Source: Brenneria sp. hezel4-2-4 (GTDB taxonomy: Bacteria; Pseudomonadota; Gammaproteobacteria; Enterobacterales; Enterobacteriaceae). From it: 64,000 nucleotides of DNA. Positions 45,651 to 53,559 of this stretch are shown one piece after another. Position 1 is the first letter of the stretch. The number at the start of each line of letters is the position of its first letter. A program made the translations under genes and the position numbers. Under the pieces are notes generated by a model. That model did no database searches. It was not told where the DNA came from and worked only from the letters and a program-made list of their open reading frames with translations. The stretch spans positions 744,001 to 808,000 of the forward strand of contig NZ_JABJXS010000001.1 of the NCBI RefSeq assembly GCF_013155275.1, written 5' to 3'.

Positions 45651-46436
45651 TCAGAAAGAGGAATTAGGATGAAAATATCTGCTGGCTTCAACCAGCCAAT
45701 CCATAAAGGTCCTTAAACGCGCGATAAAATTTTCTTTTTTATCCATTTGATTATGGCTCTCAAATAAAAAGTATCTGATTTCGCTTTCTTTCATCGGATA
45801 TTTTTTTGCAAATCTTACAACGCATGCTTCAAGCGTGTCAGGCCAGTCGGTATCGTCATCAGATCGCAGCAGATTAGTGGAGCGAATCAGTTTTCTGGCG
45901 GCCGCCCTTTGTATTGGCTTATGTTCATCAACATTATCGTTCTCGGTCAATCTCTGCATATAATCGCTCAGCACGCTGACAAAATCGCCGTTAACCGCCA
46001 AAGCAATCGCTTTAGACGGTCTGAAACGACTGAATCGTTTGGAAAGGTCTTCTCCCCAAATACATCTGCAATGATGTTTCAGCCAGTAACCCCAACTGTA
46101 CAGGTTCTCAGGGGCAAGCACTTCCGACAAAGATCCGACATCGAAGTCGACTTTGCTTACAACACAATGATTTGACTTAATTTCCTTACGTATCTCAGAC
46201 AGTAGCCTACACTCGCTGTTACCAGCCTGATGAGTCAGGATGACACAAATATCCAAATCTGATAGTCCGGCAACCGCTTTTCCTTGCGCGACGCTACCAT
46301 ATACATACGCACTATGGAGCAAGCATCCCAACCTTGAAGCCAGGCGATTGATCACGTCATCAACCACCAGCTGGAACTCGAGTTGCAATCTGTCTGACAG
46401 CGGGGTTTTGATATAGCCATCTACATCCAGAGCCAT
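45651..46436 (-). CDS. Nucleotidyltransferase-fold protein, antisense within the virB operon
   Basis: A protein of about 261 residues (279 if the upstream frame from 46493 is used). It has a Pol-beta-type nucleotidyltransferase signature: Gly-Ser in YGSVAQGKAVAG, then SDLDICVI with two aspartates two residues apart, and a third acidic site in KVDFDVGSL about 37 residues later. A helical C-terminal domain follows, as in aminoglycoside adenylyltransferases (AadA type) and DUF4111-like proteins. The start at 46436 has AGAGA eight bases upstream; ATG 46442 is possible. A resistance enzyme, an MNT-type antitoxin or a defence enzyme are all options. It is AT-richer than the virB genes. Confidence 0.75.
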   Translation of the reverse strand: MALDVDGYIKTPLSDRLQLEFQLVVDDVINRLASRLGCLLHSAYVYGSVAQGKAVAGLSDLDICVILTHQAGNSECRLLSEIRKEIKSNHCVVSKVDFDVGSLSEVLAPENLYSWGYWLKHHCRCIWGEDLSKRFSRFRPSKAIALAVNGDFVSVLSDYMQRLTENDNVDEHKPIQRAAARKLIRSTNLLRSDDDTDWPDTLEACVVRFAKKYPMKESEIRYFLFESHNQMDKKENFIARLRTFMDWLVEASRYFHPNSSF

Positions 46437-46850
46437 AACCATTCTCTTTGTATCAACTGGTGAAATTCGCAAAATGACGGCATATTCAAGCAATTATCAG
46501 AATGCAGTTTAGTACCATCGCGGTCACCGTAGCTGACAGATACATCCAGCCAAACATAGACTGCGCTTGATGATCTTCACGAACAACGACCGTACTGGAT
46601 GAACGGCACAACAAAACGCATTTCCTCTTAGGGAGTATAATGACGGCGCTACTGCTCGCCAGAGATTTCCTTGCAACATGGCACAAGCTACGCCTTTAAC
46701 GTAGGTCCACACCTATGTCTTAACGACGACATATCCGGTTTAAACAAGGATATCGTTAATCCCTCCTGAACGTTATGTCCCTGTCCGCATTACGCCCTGG
46801 CAGCAGCCCGCGGTGCGACATTCCTTTATCCGTCCAACTGAGGAATCGAT
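46437..46850. other. Region upstream of virB7
   Basis: About 410 bases with no supported gene. It must contain the promoter for the antisense nucleotidyltransferase and a promoter or read-through for virB7-virB11, which otherwise are cut off from the virB1-virB6 transcript by the intervening terminator and reverse genes. I could not locate the elements confidently. Confidence 0.4.
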
Positions 46851-46997
46851 ATGAAATTCAGCCTCTTTTTGCTGATGCTGTGCGCACTTACGGGCTGCGT
46901 ACAGCACGACAGTGATCTGCCGCCGGTATCCGGCCCCCCACAGCCGGTGAATTCCCCGGCCATTATCCAGGAGTTGACAAACCATGTCCGAGGTTAA
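46851..46997 (+). CDS. virB7: VirB7-like lipoprotein
   Basis: A 48-residue lipoprotein with signal peptide and lipobox (LCALTGC, Cys16) followed by a short proline-rich mature part (LPPVSGPPQPVNSP). This is the size and form of VirB7, which stabilises VirB9 at the outer membrane. Ribosome-binding site AGGAA lies eight bases upstream. The last codons overlap the virB8 start by 14 bases, the usual virB7-virB8 arrangement. It begins a second virB transcription unit after the insertions. Confidence 0.82.
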   Translation: MKFSLFLLMLCALTGCVQHDSDLPPVSGPPQPVNSPAIIQELTNHVRG

Positions 46998-47667
46998 TAA
47001 CGTCATCAATGCATCCAGAAGCTTTGAATCGGTCATTCTGGAAAAAGACGCCCGCGAGAAAAAAGTGGCCTGGCTGATGGCGGCGGTCGGATTCACGTTA
47101 GCCGCAATGACGATTGCGGCCATCATTATTCTGCTGCCGCTGAAAACCACCGAAATCGAACTCTGGTCGGTGGATAAACAAACCGGGCGTTATGACTATA
47201 TGACCCGCATTAAAGAGCGGGATATTTCCACTGAAGCATCGCTGGCACATGCATTGGCCGCAAATTATGTCAAACGCCGCGAAGGCTATAACTATTTTTC
47301 CCTTCAGCGCGATTATGACGACGTGCAGTTATTCAATAGCGACGGCGTAAATAAGGATTATCTTGACGGGTTTAACGGCGACCAAGCGCCGGATGTTGTT
47401 TTCAACAAAGCGGAATATGTCGTCTCTATCGACATTATTTCCAACGTTCATGCGCCCGCCACCGCCCCCGACCGTCTGGCGACGTTACGCATCAAGCGAA
47501 CCATTCGCCGCGTTGCGGATAATTCGGTGAAAACCGATGTCTGGAATATCCGCCTGACCTACCGCTACCTCCCTCGCAAACAACTGACGGACAGCCAGCG
47601 TGAAGTGAACCCACTGGGGTTCATCGTCACCAGCTACCAGCGCGATAAAGAGCTAAGGAGCGAATGA
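46984..47667 (+). CDS. virB8: VirB8-like T4SS inner-membrane protein
   Basis: A 227-residue bitopic protein with a short cytoplasmic N-terminus, one membrane helix (VAWLMAAVGFTLAAMTIAAI) and a periplasmic NTF2-like domain (RREGYNYFSLQRDYDDVQLF...). The family pattern and length fit VirB8, the assembly scaffold. The stop overlaps the start of virB9. Confidence 0.94.
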   Translation: MSEVNNVINASRSFESVILEKDAREKKVAWLMAAVGFTLAAMTIAAIIILLPLKTTEIELWSVDKQTGRYDYMTRIKERDISTEASLAHALAANYVKRREGYNYFSLQRDYDDVQLFNSDGVNKDYLDGFNGDQAPDVVFNKAEYVVSIDIISNVHAPATAPDRLATLRIKRTIRRVADNSVKTDVWNIRLTYRYLPRKQLTDSQREVNPLGFIVTSYQRDKELRSE

Positions 47668-48557
47668 TGCTGATAAAAATGCTGACCTGTGTTTTTTTCC
47701 TGACGGCATGCGCCGCCTGGGGCGCGGCGACGCCGCGCGGCAGCGCGTATGACAGCCGGATGCAGAACGTCTCGTATAACAGTCAGAACGCCACGGTCGT
47801 CAACACCCACCCCGGCTACGTCACTACGCTGCTGTTTGACGACGATGAAACCGTTATCGACGCGCAGGCGGGCTTTCCCAAAGGCTGGACGGTAACCAAA
47901 AGCGATAACCGGGTGGGCGTCAGCCCCAATCCCATCAGCCAGCCGGTGACCGATACCAACGGCAATAACGTCAGCCAGGTGTTTCTGCCGACCGCGAAGG
48001 ACTGGAAAACCAATCTCTTTGTGGTGACGTCAAAACGCGATTACAGCCTGGAGCTGAACGTGCTGGACCACGACTCGCCCGCTCTGGCCTTCGTTATCCG
48101 CTATCGTTATCCGGCTGAAGCCCACCGGCAATCCGTCGCAGCCAACGCCGCCCGCCAGAAACAGCTTCAGGAAATGCAGGAAAAACAACAGATAAGGGCG
48201 GCATTTCAGCAGGCCGCCACACCGCGCAACTGGCGTTACACCAAACGGGTGGCGAACGGTTCGGCGTCCATTGCGCCGGATTTCACTTACGATGACGGCC
48301 GCTTTACCTACCTCGGCTTTTCGCCCGTGAAAATCCTGCCCTCCGCCTTTACGGTCGTTAACGGCCGGGAGCAGGCGGTGACGCCGCGAATTATCAGCCA
48401 GGGCAACTACACCGTAATGGTGGTGCGTTCTCTGTCGCCGCGCCTGGTGCTGCGCTACGGCAATGCGGTGGTCGGGATTGAAAACACGGCATTTGGCGAC
48501 GTGACCGTGGCTAACGGCGATACCGTCTCCCCCGACGTCACGCTGGAGGCCAAATGA
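47664..48557 (+). CDS. virB9: VirB9-like outer-membrane core protein
   Basis: A 297-residue secreted protein with a signal peptide ending near CAAWGAATP. The N-terminal domain contains YNSQNATVVNTHPGYVTTLLF and the C-terminal domain has FVIRYRYP and FTYDDGRFTYLGF, characteristic of VirB9/CagX. Start may be ATG 47664 or 47667. The stop overlaps virB10. Confidence 0.95.
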   Translation: MMLIKMLTCVFFLTACAAWGAATPRGSAYDSRMQNVSYNSQNATVVNTHPGYVTTLLFDDDETVIDAQAGFPKGWTVTKSDNRVGVSPNPISQPVTDTNGNNVSQVFLPTAKDWKTNLFVVTSKRDYSLELNVLDHDSPALAFVIRYRYPAEAHRQSVAANAARQKQLQEMQEKQQIRAAFQQAATPRNWRYTKRVANGSASIAPDFTYDDGRFTYLGFSPVKILPSAFTVVNGREQAVTPRIISQGNYTVMVVRSLSPRLVLRYGNAVVGIENTAFGDVTVANGDTVSPDVTLEAK

Positions 48558-49852
48558 CCGATAAATCTACCCTGGAAGACGCGCAAAAAACCACGGCGGA
48601 GCTGGAAGCCGAGGCCCGCAAACGCGCCCGCGCGGCAATGGCGAGCCAAGAACCGGAGCAGAAAACGCCCCCCGGCCAGCCCGACGTCACGCGTTTTCGA
48701 AAACCCGCCGGGCGTCGGACACTGCTGGTCAGCCTGCTGAGCCTGGCCTTACTGATGGCGCTGGCGCTCGGCGGCGACCATTTTCTTGGCATGCTGAAGA
48801 AGGACGAGGATAAAACGGCGGAGGCCGCACCGCCGCCCTCATCCGGCGCGGCACGCAATGAACGCAAAAACCTCGGGCTGGACAGCAATCCGTTCGGCCT
48901 GTTCGAACATAGTAAATCGGAGACGTCCGCCGACAGCAATCAGGCTCAGGATGAAGCACCGCCGTTACCGCCTGAGCCGCCCGCTTTAAACAAGGCCGCC
49001 GCACTGGCGGACGGGATGAACAACGCGCCGGCGACGAATCAGCGCAGCAATACAAGCCCGAGTCAACATGGATCGCCCGGCGATGCAGGCACGCCCAGCC
49101 ATCCGGCAACGTCAGACGCCTATATGCCGTGTAAATCGGTGATGGTCAAAGGCAGCGACGGCAAGCTACGCTGCCAAGACGCCGACACACCAGCAACCGG
49201 CGACGGCAATCCGGGCGTGGCGAAAGTCACTGGCGTTCGGCGACTGCCCCTCGATCCGGATCTCTATATTCCGGTTGACCGCTATATTCCCTGCTCAATG
49301 ATGCGGCGCTTCGTGTCCGACGTGGGCGGCACGCTTTCCTGCCTTATCAGCGAGGACGTTTACAGCGCCAGCAACCATGTGAAGCTGATCCCGGCGGGCA
49401 CCATCGCCAGGGGCATTTATCGCACCGGCGCGCTGCAACACGGCCGCAGCCGGATGTTCGTCATCTGGACGGAATTGCGCACGCCCGGCCAGCTACAAAT
49501 CCCCTTGCTCGATACGCAGGCCAGCGGCCAGTTAGGTGAAGCCGGTATCGCCGGCTGGATCGATACGCACTTCTGGGCGCGGTTCGGCAATGCCCTGATG
49601 CTCAGCACCGTGCAGGACGTGGCCGCCGCGGCGTCGGATTCGGCGCCGGGCAAAGACCGCAATACCGACTACACCGAAAACACCCGCGCGGCCACGGCGG
49701 AAATGGCGAAAACGACGCTGGAAAACAGCATCAATATCCCGCCCACGATGTACCTGAACCAGGGCGATGTGATCGGCATCATGACCGGTACGGATATCGA
49801 TTTCTCTTCTGTCTATCAACTGCGGCTGAAAATGAGGTGGTATGCGCGCTGA
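48554..49852 (+). CDS. virB10: VirB10-like T4SS core protein
   Basis: A 432-residue protein with a cytoplasmic N-terminus, one membrane helix (LLVSLLSLALLMALALGGDH), a proline/glutamine-rich periplasmic linker, and a C-terminal beta-barrel domain (LDPDLYIPVDRYIPCSMMRR, NLKLIPAGT-like, GRSRMFVIWTELRTP, NQGDVIGIMTGTDIDFSSVY). It spans both membranes and senses ATPase energy. The stop overlaps the start of virB11. Confidence 0.96.
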   Translation: MTDKSTLEDAQKTTAELEAEARKRARAAMASQEPEQKTPPGQPDVTRFRKPAGRRTLLVSLLSLALLMALALGGDHFLGMLKKDEDKTAEAAPPPSSGAARNERKNLGLDSNPFGLFEHSKSETSADSNQAQDEAPPLPPEPPALNKAAALADGMNNAPATNQRSNTSPSQHGSPGDAGTPSHPATSDAYMPCKSVMVKGSDGKLRCQDADTPATGDGNPGVAKVTGVRRLPLDPDLYIPVDRYIPCSMMRRFVSDVGGTLSCLISEDVYSASNHVKLIPAGTIARGIYRTGALQHGRSRMFVIWTELRTPGQLQIPLLDTQASGQLGEAGIAGWIDTHFWARFGNALMLSTVQDVAAAASDSAPGKDRNTDYTENTRAATAEMAKTTLENSINIPPTMYLNQGDVIGIMTGTDIDFSSVYQLRLKMRWYAR

Positions 49853-50870
49853 CAACCTGTCTCTTGAGTTCATGAAAAACCGGCTGTTCGGCGATTTTCT
49901 ACCGCTGGCGGGCCTGACCGAAATCGCCATTAACCGTCCCGGCGAGATCCACACCAAAATACGCGGAAAATGGCAAAGGCACGACGCCCCGGTTACGCTG
50001 CGGCAGTGTTACGCTTTCGCCAAAGCGCTGGCTTCCTGGAATGAGGACAACGTGGATGATACCTCGCCGATCCTGTCCGCCACGCTGGCATCGGGCGAGC
50101 GCATCCAGACCATTGTTCCCCCGGCCTGCGAGCGCGGCACCGTTTCCATCACGCTGCGCAAGCCCTCATTCGAGCAGAAAGCGCATCAGTCCTGGATAGA
50201 CGCCGGTTTTTATCACCGGGTGACCGGCAAAGAGCGAACGGAAAGTAAAGAGGATGAACTGGCCGGATACTATAAGCGCGGGGAGATCCCCCGCTTTATC
50301 GAAAAGGCGGTTGAATACGGCAAGACGCTATTTATCGTCGGCGAAACCGGGTCGGGTAAAACCACCTATATGAAGACATTGCTGCATTATATTCCGCCGC
50401 ATCTCAGACTGACCACCATCGAAGACAACCCCGAAATCCGCTTTTACCGCCACGCCAATTATGTCCATCTGTTTTACCCGGCGGACGCCGGGGAGGATGC
50501 AATCGTCACCCCCGGCAGGCTGATCCGGGCCAATTATCGCATGAATCCGGATCGGATCCTGCTGGCGGAAATTCGCGGAAAAGAGGCCTGGGACGCGCTA
50601 AAAATCGTCGGTTCCGGCCATGAGGGACTCATCACCTCGATGCACGCGGGCAGCCCTGAAGCCTGTATCGAAGGGATCATCGACCGCTGCTACGAACATC
50701 CTGACTGCCAAAATATCCCGTTTGCGGTACTGCTGCGCAAGGTGCTTAACAGCGTGGACGTCATCGTCAGCGTCGATATTCACGGCGATATTCGCCGGAT
50801 GGGCGCGATTTATTTTAAACATCTTCATCTGAACAACATGAAGGAGGTCTTTAATGAGGCGAATCGTTGA
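49842..50870 (+). CDS. virB11: VirB11-like T4SS hexameric ATPase
   Basis: A 342-residue secretion ATPase with an N-terminal domain of about 120 residues and a RecA-like C-terminal domain. Walker A is IVGETGSGKTTYM, the Asp box is TTIEDNPEIRFY, Walker B is PDRILLAEIRGKEAW, and the His box is GHEGLITSMHAGSP. It supplies energy together with VirB4. The last codons overlap a lipoprotein gene. Confidence 0.97.
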   Translation: MRADNLSLEFMKNRLFGDFLPLAGLTEIAINRPGEIHTKIRGKWQRHDAPVTLRQCYAFAKALASWNEDNVDDTSPILSATLASGERIQTIVPPACERGTVSITLRKPSFEQKAHQSWIDAGFYHRVTGKERTESKEDELAGYYKRGEIPRFIEKAVEYGKTLFIVGETGSGKTTYMKTLLHYIPPHLRLTTIEDNPEIRFYRHANYVHLFYPADAGEDAIVTPGRLIRANYRMNPDRILLAEIRGKEAWDALKIVGSGHEGLITSMHAGSPEACIEGIIDRCYEHPDCQNIPFAVLLRKVLNSVDVIVSVDIHGDIRRMGAIYFKHLHLNNMKEVFNEANR

Positions 50871-51258
50871 AATACTGTATGCCGGTGCGGCGCTGGTGAT
50901 GATCGCTGGCTGCGCATCGCCGCCAGAGCCCGTTCAGCCCGCATGGGATACACCCGGCGCAGCCGTTAACGCCACGCTCCCGCAGTGGTCGGAAAACCGC
51001 ATTGTCGTACCGTCCCCCGACGTCGACGGCCGCTGGTCAACATCCATCGTTTTCAGCCCTGAAGCCATATATTCGCCCGGCGTCTGGTATGCCGTCGCGC
51101 ATTCAGAGCGGGTTGTCGTCAATACGCCCGATGGGACGAGTTATTTCAGGGCGAAGTCCTGGCTGAGAAAACACGGTTATCGCGCCGTCGTGACTTATCA
51201 GCCTAAAGCGACTGACTGCCTCGCCTGCCATGCTACCGAGATTTATTTTTACCGCTGA
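50854..51258 (+). CDS. Cag12/VirB7-like lipoprotein accessory
   Basis: A 134-residue lipoprotein with a lipobox (IAGCASP, Cys19). The mature part (PGVWYAVAHSERVVVNTPDG, HGYRAVVTYQPKATDCLACH) matches the Cag12 family recorded in HPI-ICE and other conjugation systems, as far as I recall. The CLACH ending contains two cysteines. It is coupled to virB11 by overlap. Its role is probably in the outer-membrane core or surface exclusion. Confidence 0.75.
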   Translation: MRRIVEILYAGAALVMIAGCASPPEPVQPAWDTPGAAVNATLPQWSENRIVVPSPDVDGRWSTSIVFSPEAIYSPGVWYAVAHSERVVVNTPDGTSYFRAKSWLRKHGYRAVVTYQPKATDCLACHATEIYFYR

Positions 51259-51323
51259 CCGCGACGGTCATCCACGTTCGCAATTCACCCGACATTTATC
51301 TTCTGCAATAAAAGGATACCACT

Positions 51324-51629
51324 ATGAAAAAACCCGTTATCGCGGCGATGCTCCTGTGCCTAGCCGCCAGCCTTTCCGCGCCGTCGTTTGCGGCCGATCC
51401 CTGCGAAGTGGTGTTGTGCATGTATGGAAAGGCAACCGGCAACGGCGGCGGCAATGAGTGCAACCAGGCGGAGCATGCCTTTTTCAGCATCAACGCCTTT
51501 AAAAAACACCATCGCTTCAACCCGGACAAGACGTTTACTATGCGCCGGGATTTTCTCACACAGTGCGCCAGCGCCGATCCGGCCGCCGTAAGTCAAATAT
51601 TATCGCGCTTTGGCCGGATGCGCGGCTAA
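51324..51629 (+). CDS. TrbM/KikA/MpfK-like secreted protein
   Basis: A 101-residue protein with a signal peptide (cleavage near PSFAADP) and a cysteine pattern (DPCEVVLCMYG, ECNQAEHAFFSI, TQCASADPAAV) that fits the TrbM/KikA family. This family is found at the end of conjugation gene sets and is sometimes needed for transfer or host effects. Ribosome-binding site AAAGGAT precedes the ATG. Confidence 0.78.
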   Translation: MKKPVIAAMLLCLAASLSAPSFAADPCEVVLCMYGKATGNGGGNECNQAEHAFFSINAFKKHHRFNPDKTFTMRRDFLTQCASADPAAVSQILSRFGRMRG

Positions 51630-51736
51630 ACGCATGCCACGAATGGATAAAAGTAGTCATAAAACCGTCAACAAGGCTTGGCATAGGAGCCTAGTTTAGG
51701 GACTATGAGTTTAAACTTCAGAAAAGGATTTACGAC

Positions 51737-52774
51737 ATGAGTATCCGCTTTCCGCCCAAACTGATTCCCGGAGATTTGATTGCCGTCACGGCTCCATCAT
51801 CTGGCGTCCCTCAACATCTACATCCCCGGCTGGAACTTGCCATTAGCAACCTTAAGAAAAAAGGTTTCAGAGTCCGTGAAGGGATGTGCTTGCGTTCACA
51901 GTATAAAAATAAAAGCGCATACAAAACTTCACGTGCGGAAGAACTGATGTCTTATCTCACCGATCCGGAAGTGAAAGCCGTTATGCCGCCATGGGGAGGC
52001 GATCTGGCAATAGAGCTACTTGAGTTACTTGATTTTAATCTGCTAGCTCAGACTGAACCAAAATGGTTTGTCGGCTTTTCAGATTTGAGTACTTTTCATG
52101 TTCCGCTGACCACGCTTTCTGGCTGGGCAACACTTCATGGGCCTAACCTTATGGATCTTGGAGCTCAGGAGTTAGACACGACCACAAAAGCTATATGGAA
52201 CATTCTAGAGGCTGAACGGGGGTCTGTGATTAAACAGCTCTCTTCAACAGCATTCCAAATTGACGAAAACCAATGGGGTACAGCCACAGGCGCTGGTTTT
52301 AATCTGACACAAAAAACAAAGTGGAAACACCTCGATGGCGTTACTTCCTCTGCCAGCTTCCATGGACGTCTGATCGGTGGATGCCTTGAAATCATATCGA
52401 GGTTAGCAGGCACGTCATTCGGTAATCTGCCTTTGTTTCAAGATCAAAACAGCGATGAAGGCACTGTTCTATATTTTGAAAATGTGGAAATGGCCCCCTG
52501 TGAGTTAACGCGAGCATTATTCAGCTTACGCTTACACGGTTGGTTTAATAATTTAACCGGTATTCTAATAGGTAGAAGTGCTGTGCCAGACGTCAGCGAT
52601 CACACTCAACACAATTATCTGGATGCCCTTCGAGCCTCCCTTGGCGATCTTGACGTTCCCGTGCTTTATGACGTGGATGTCGGTCATATACCACCACAAA
52701 TTTCACTCATTAACGGCGCAATTGCGACAGTCACATTCACTGAAAGTGGAAGTTCAGTCACTCAGCAAGTGTAG
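51737..52774 (+). CDS. LD-carboxypeptidase (S66 family, MccF-like)
   Basis: A 345-residue peptidase of the S66 family. The nucleophile Ser115 lies in GFSDLSTF, the acidic partner in LYFENVEMAP, and the histidine in DVDVGHIPPQ, completing the Ser-Glu-His triad. Length and the N-terminus GDLIAVTAPSSGVP match MccF-like enzymes, which cleave microcin C-type nucleotide peptides, and cytosolic LD-carboxypeptidases of murein recycling. There is no signal peptide. It is an independent gene between the T4SS and the mob region, with its own ribosome-binding site (AAAGGA), and looks like cargo. Immunity to microcin C-like toxins is plausible but not shown. Confidence 0.85.
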   Translation: MSIRFPPKLIPGDLIAVTAPSSGVPQHLHPRLELAISNLKKKGFRVREGMCLRSQYKNKSAYKTSRAEELMSYLTDPEVKAVMPPWGGDLAIELLELLDFNLLAQTEPKWFVGFSDLSTFHVPLTTLSGWATLHGPNLMDLGAQELDTTTKAIWNILEAERGSVIKQLSSTAFQIDENQWGTATGAGFNLTQKTKWKHLDGVTSSASFHGRLIGGCLEIISRLAGTSFGNLPLFQDQNSDEGTVLYFENVEMAPCELTRALFSLRLHGWFNNLTGILIGRSAVPDVSDHTQHNYLDALRASLGDLDVPVLYDVDVGHIPPQISLINGAIATVTFTESGSSVTQQV

Positions 52775-53559
52775 TCAAATGATCATCTGTCAAAGCAGGA
52801 ATACAAAAATCGTATACCCACAATAATCGGCAAATATTCAGCCACCCAAACGCTCCGTAAGAAGCAAGATTTAACCGCCAAAATGTGCATTATCTAATTA
52901 GAGCGTACGGTACGAACAGGCAGCGATTTTTGGGCTTTTAAATTTATGCGTCAGCAGAAATTTAAACGTGGCGTGAGGCGAGTAAATTCAATTTCACAGA
53001 AATTGCTAATTTGCGTCGCCGAACCCACCGGCGAGCGTTCACCCCCAGGTGAACCGAGCTGGCGGGGGGAGCCGAATAAATTTCGCCGCCCCAGCGAGCG
53101 AAAAGCTATCGCCCACGATAGCGGTTTATTTGGGGGGCGCAGCCCCGCACACCGTCGCGGCTAAGTCTCCGGCCAAAAGCCGGTAGCGTGGCGCGACCAC
53201 CCGCTTTGAAGTCGTTTTCCCATTTTTTCGCTTGGCCGGAACGGACAAAAGAAAAAATAGGCGAAAAACGGCGTCTCAAAGAGGGTGGTCGCGCGTAGCG
53301 GGCGACGGTGTGCCGCCTTTGACCCTGGGGGTTTTGGCGTGGCGTCCAGCCGCGACATTACCCCCATGCGATGGTCCATAAGAGCGTCCAGCCCGCATGA
53401 ACTGGCGCACGCTGTTTCGTGCAGGGAAGCATGCTTTCCTGCACATGGCCGCACAGCGGCTACCTTCTTTACCCCATGCGTTCGCCCCACCTTTTCGCCC
53501 GACTCCGTGGGACGAACTGATGGGGCGATGTCATGGGGCGAACTACTGACGAAGGAGGC
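52775..53559. other. Structured non-coding region, candidate oriT, upstream of mobB
   Basis: About 785 bases with no credible gene and many inverted repeats. These are: TTTAAATTT/AAATTTAAA (52937-52945 and 52958-52966); GTTCACC/GGTGAAC with loop CCCA (53037-53054); GCTATCG/CGATAGC with loop CCCA (53105-53122); CCGGC/GCCGG (53169-53183); and the large foldback at 53191-53294. Location directly before CloDF13-like mobB and mobC, together with density of structure, makes this the best origin-of-transfer candidate. The nick site is unknown. Confidence 0.55.
53191..53294. repeat. Long imperfect inverted repeat in the candidate oriT region
   Basis: GCGCGACCACCC at 53191-53202 is the exact complement of GGGTGGTCGCGC at 53283-53294. 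The sequence between, rich in T on one side (CGTTTTCCCATTTTTTCGC) and A on the other (AAAAGAAAAAATAGGCGAAAAACG), continues the stem with mismatches. A stem of this type could act on single-stranded DNA after transfer, as a priming site or a promoter, or as part of oriT. Confidence 0.65.

Noticed and set aside
38041..51629. VirB system as an effector-secretion rather than conjugation system
   Set aside because: mobB, mobC, an oriT-like region and an integrase in the same element favour conjugation; effector export is not excluded.
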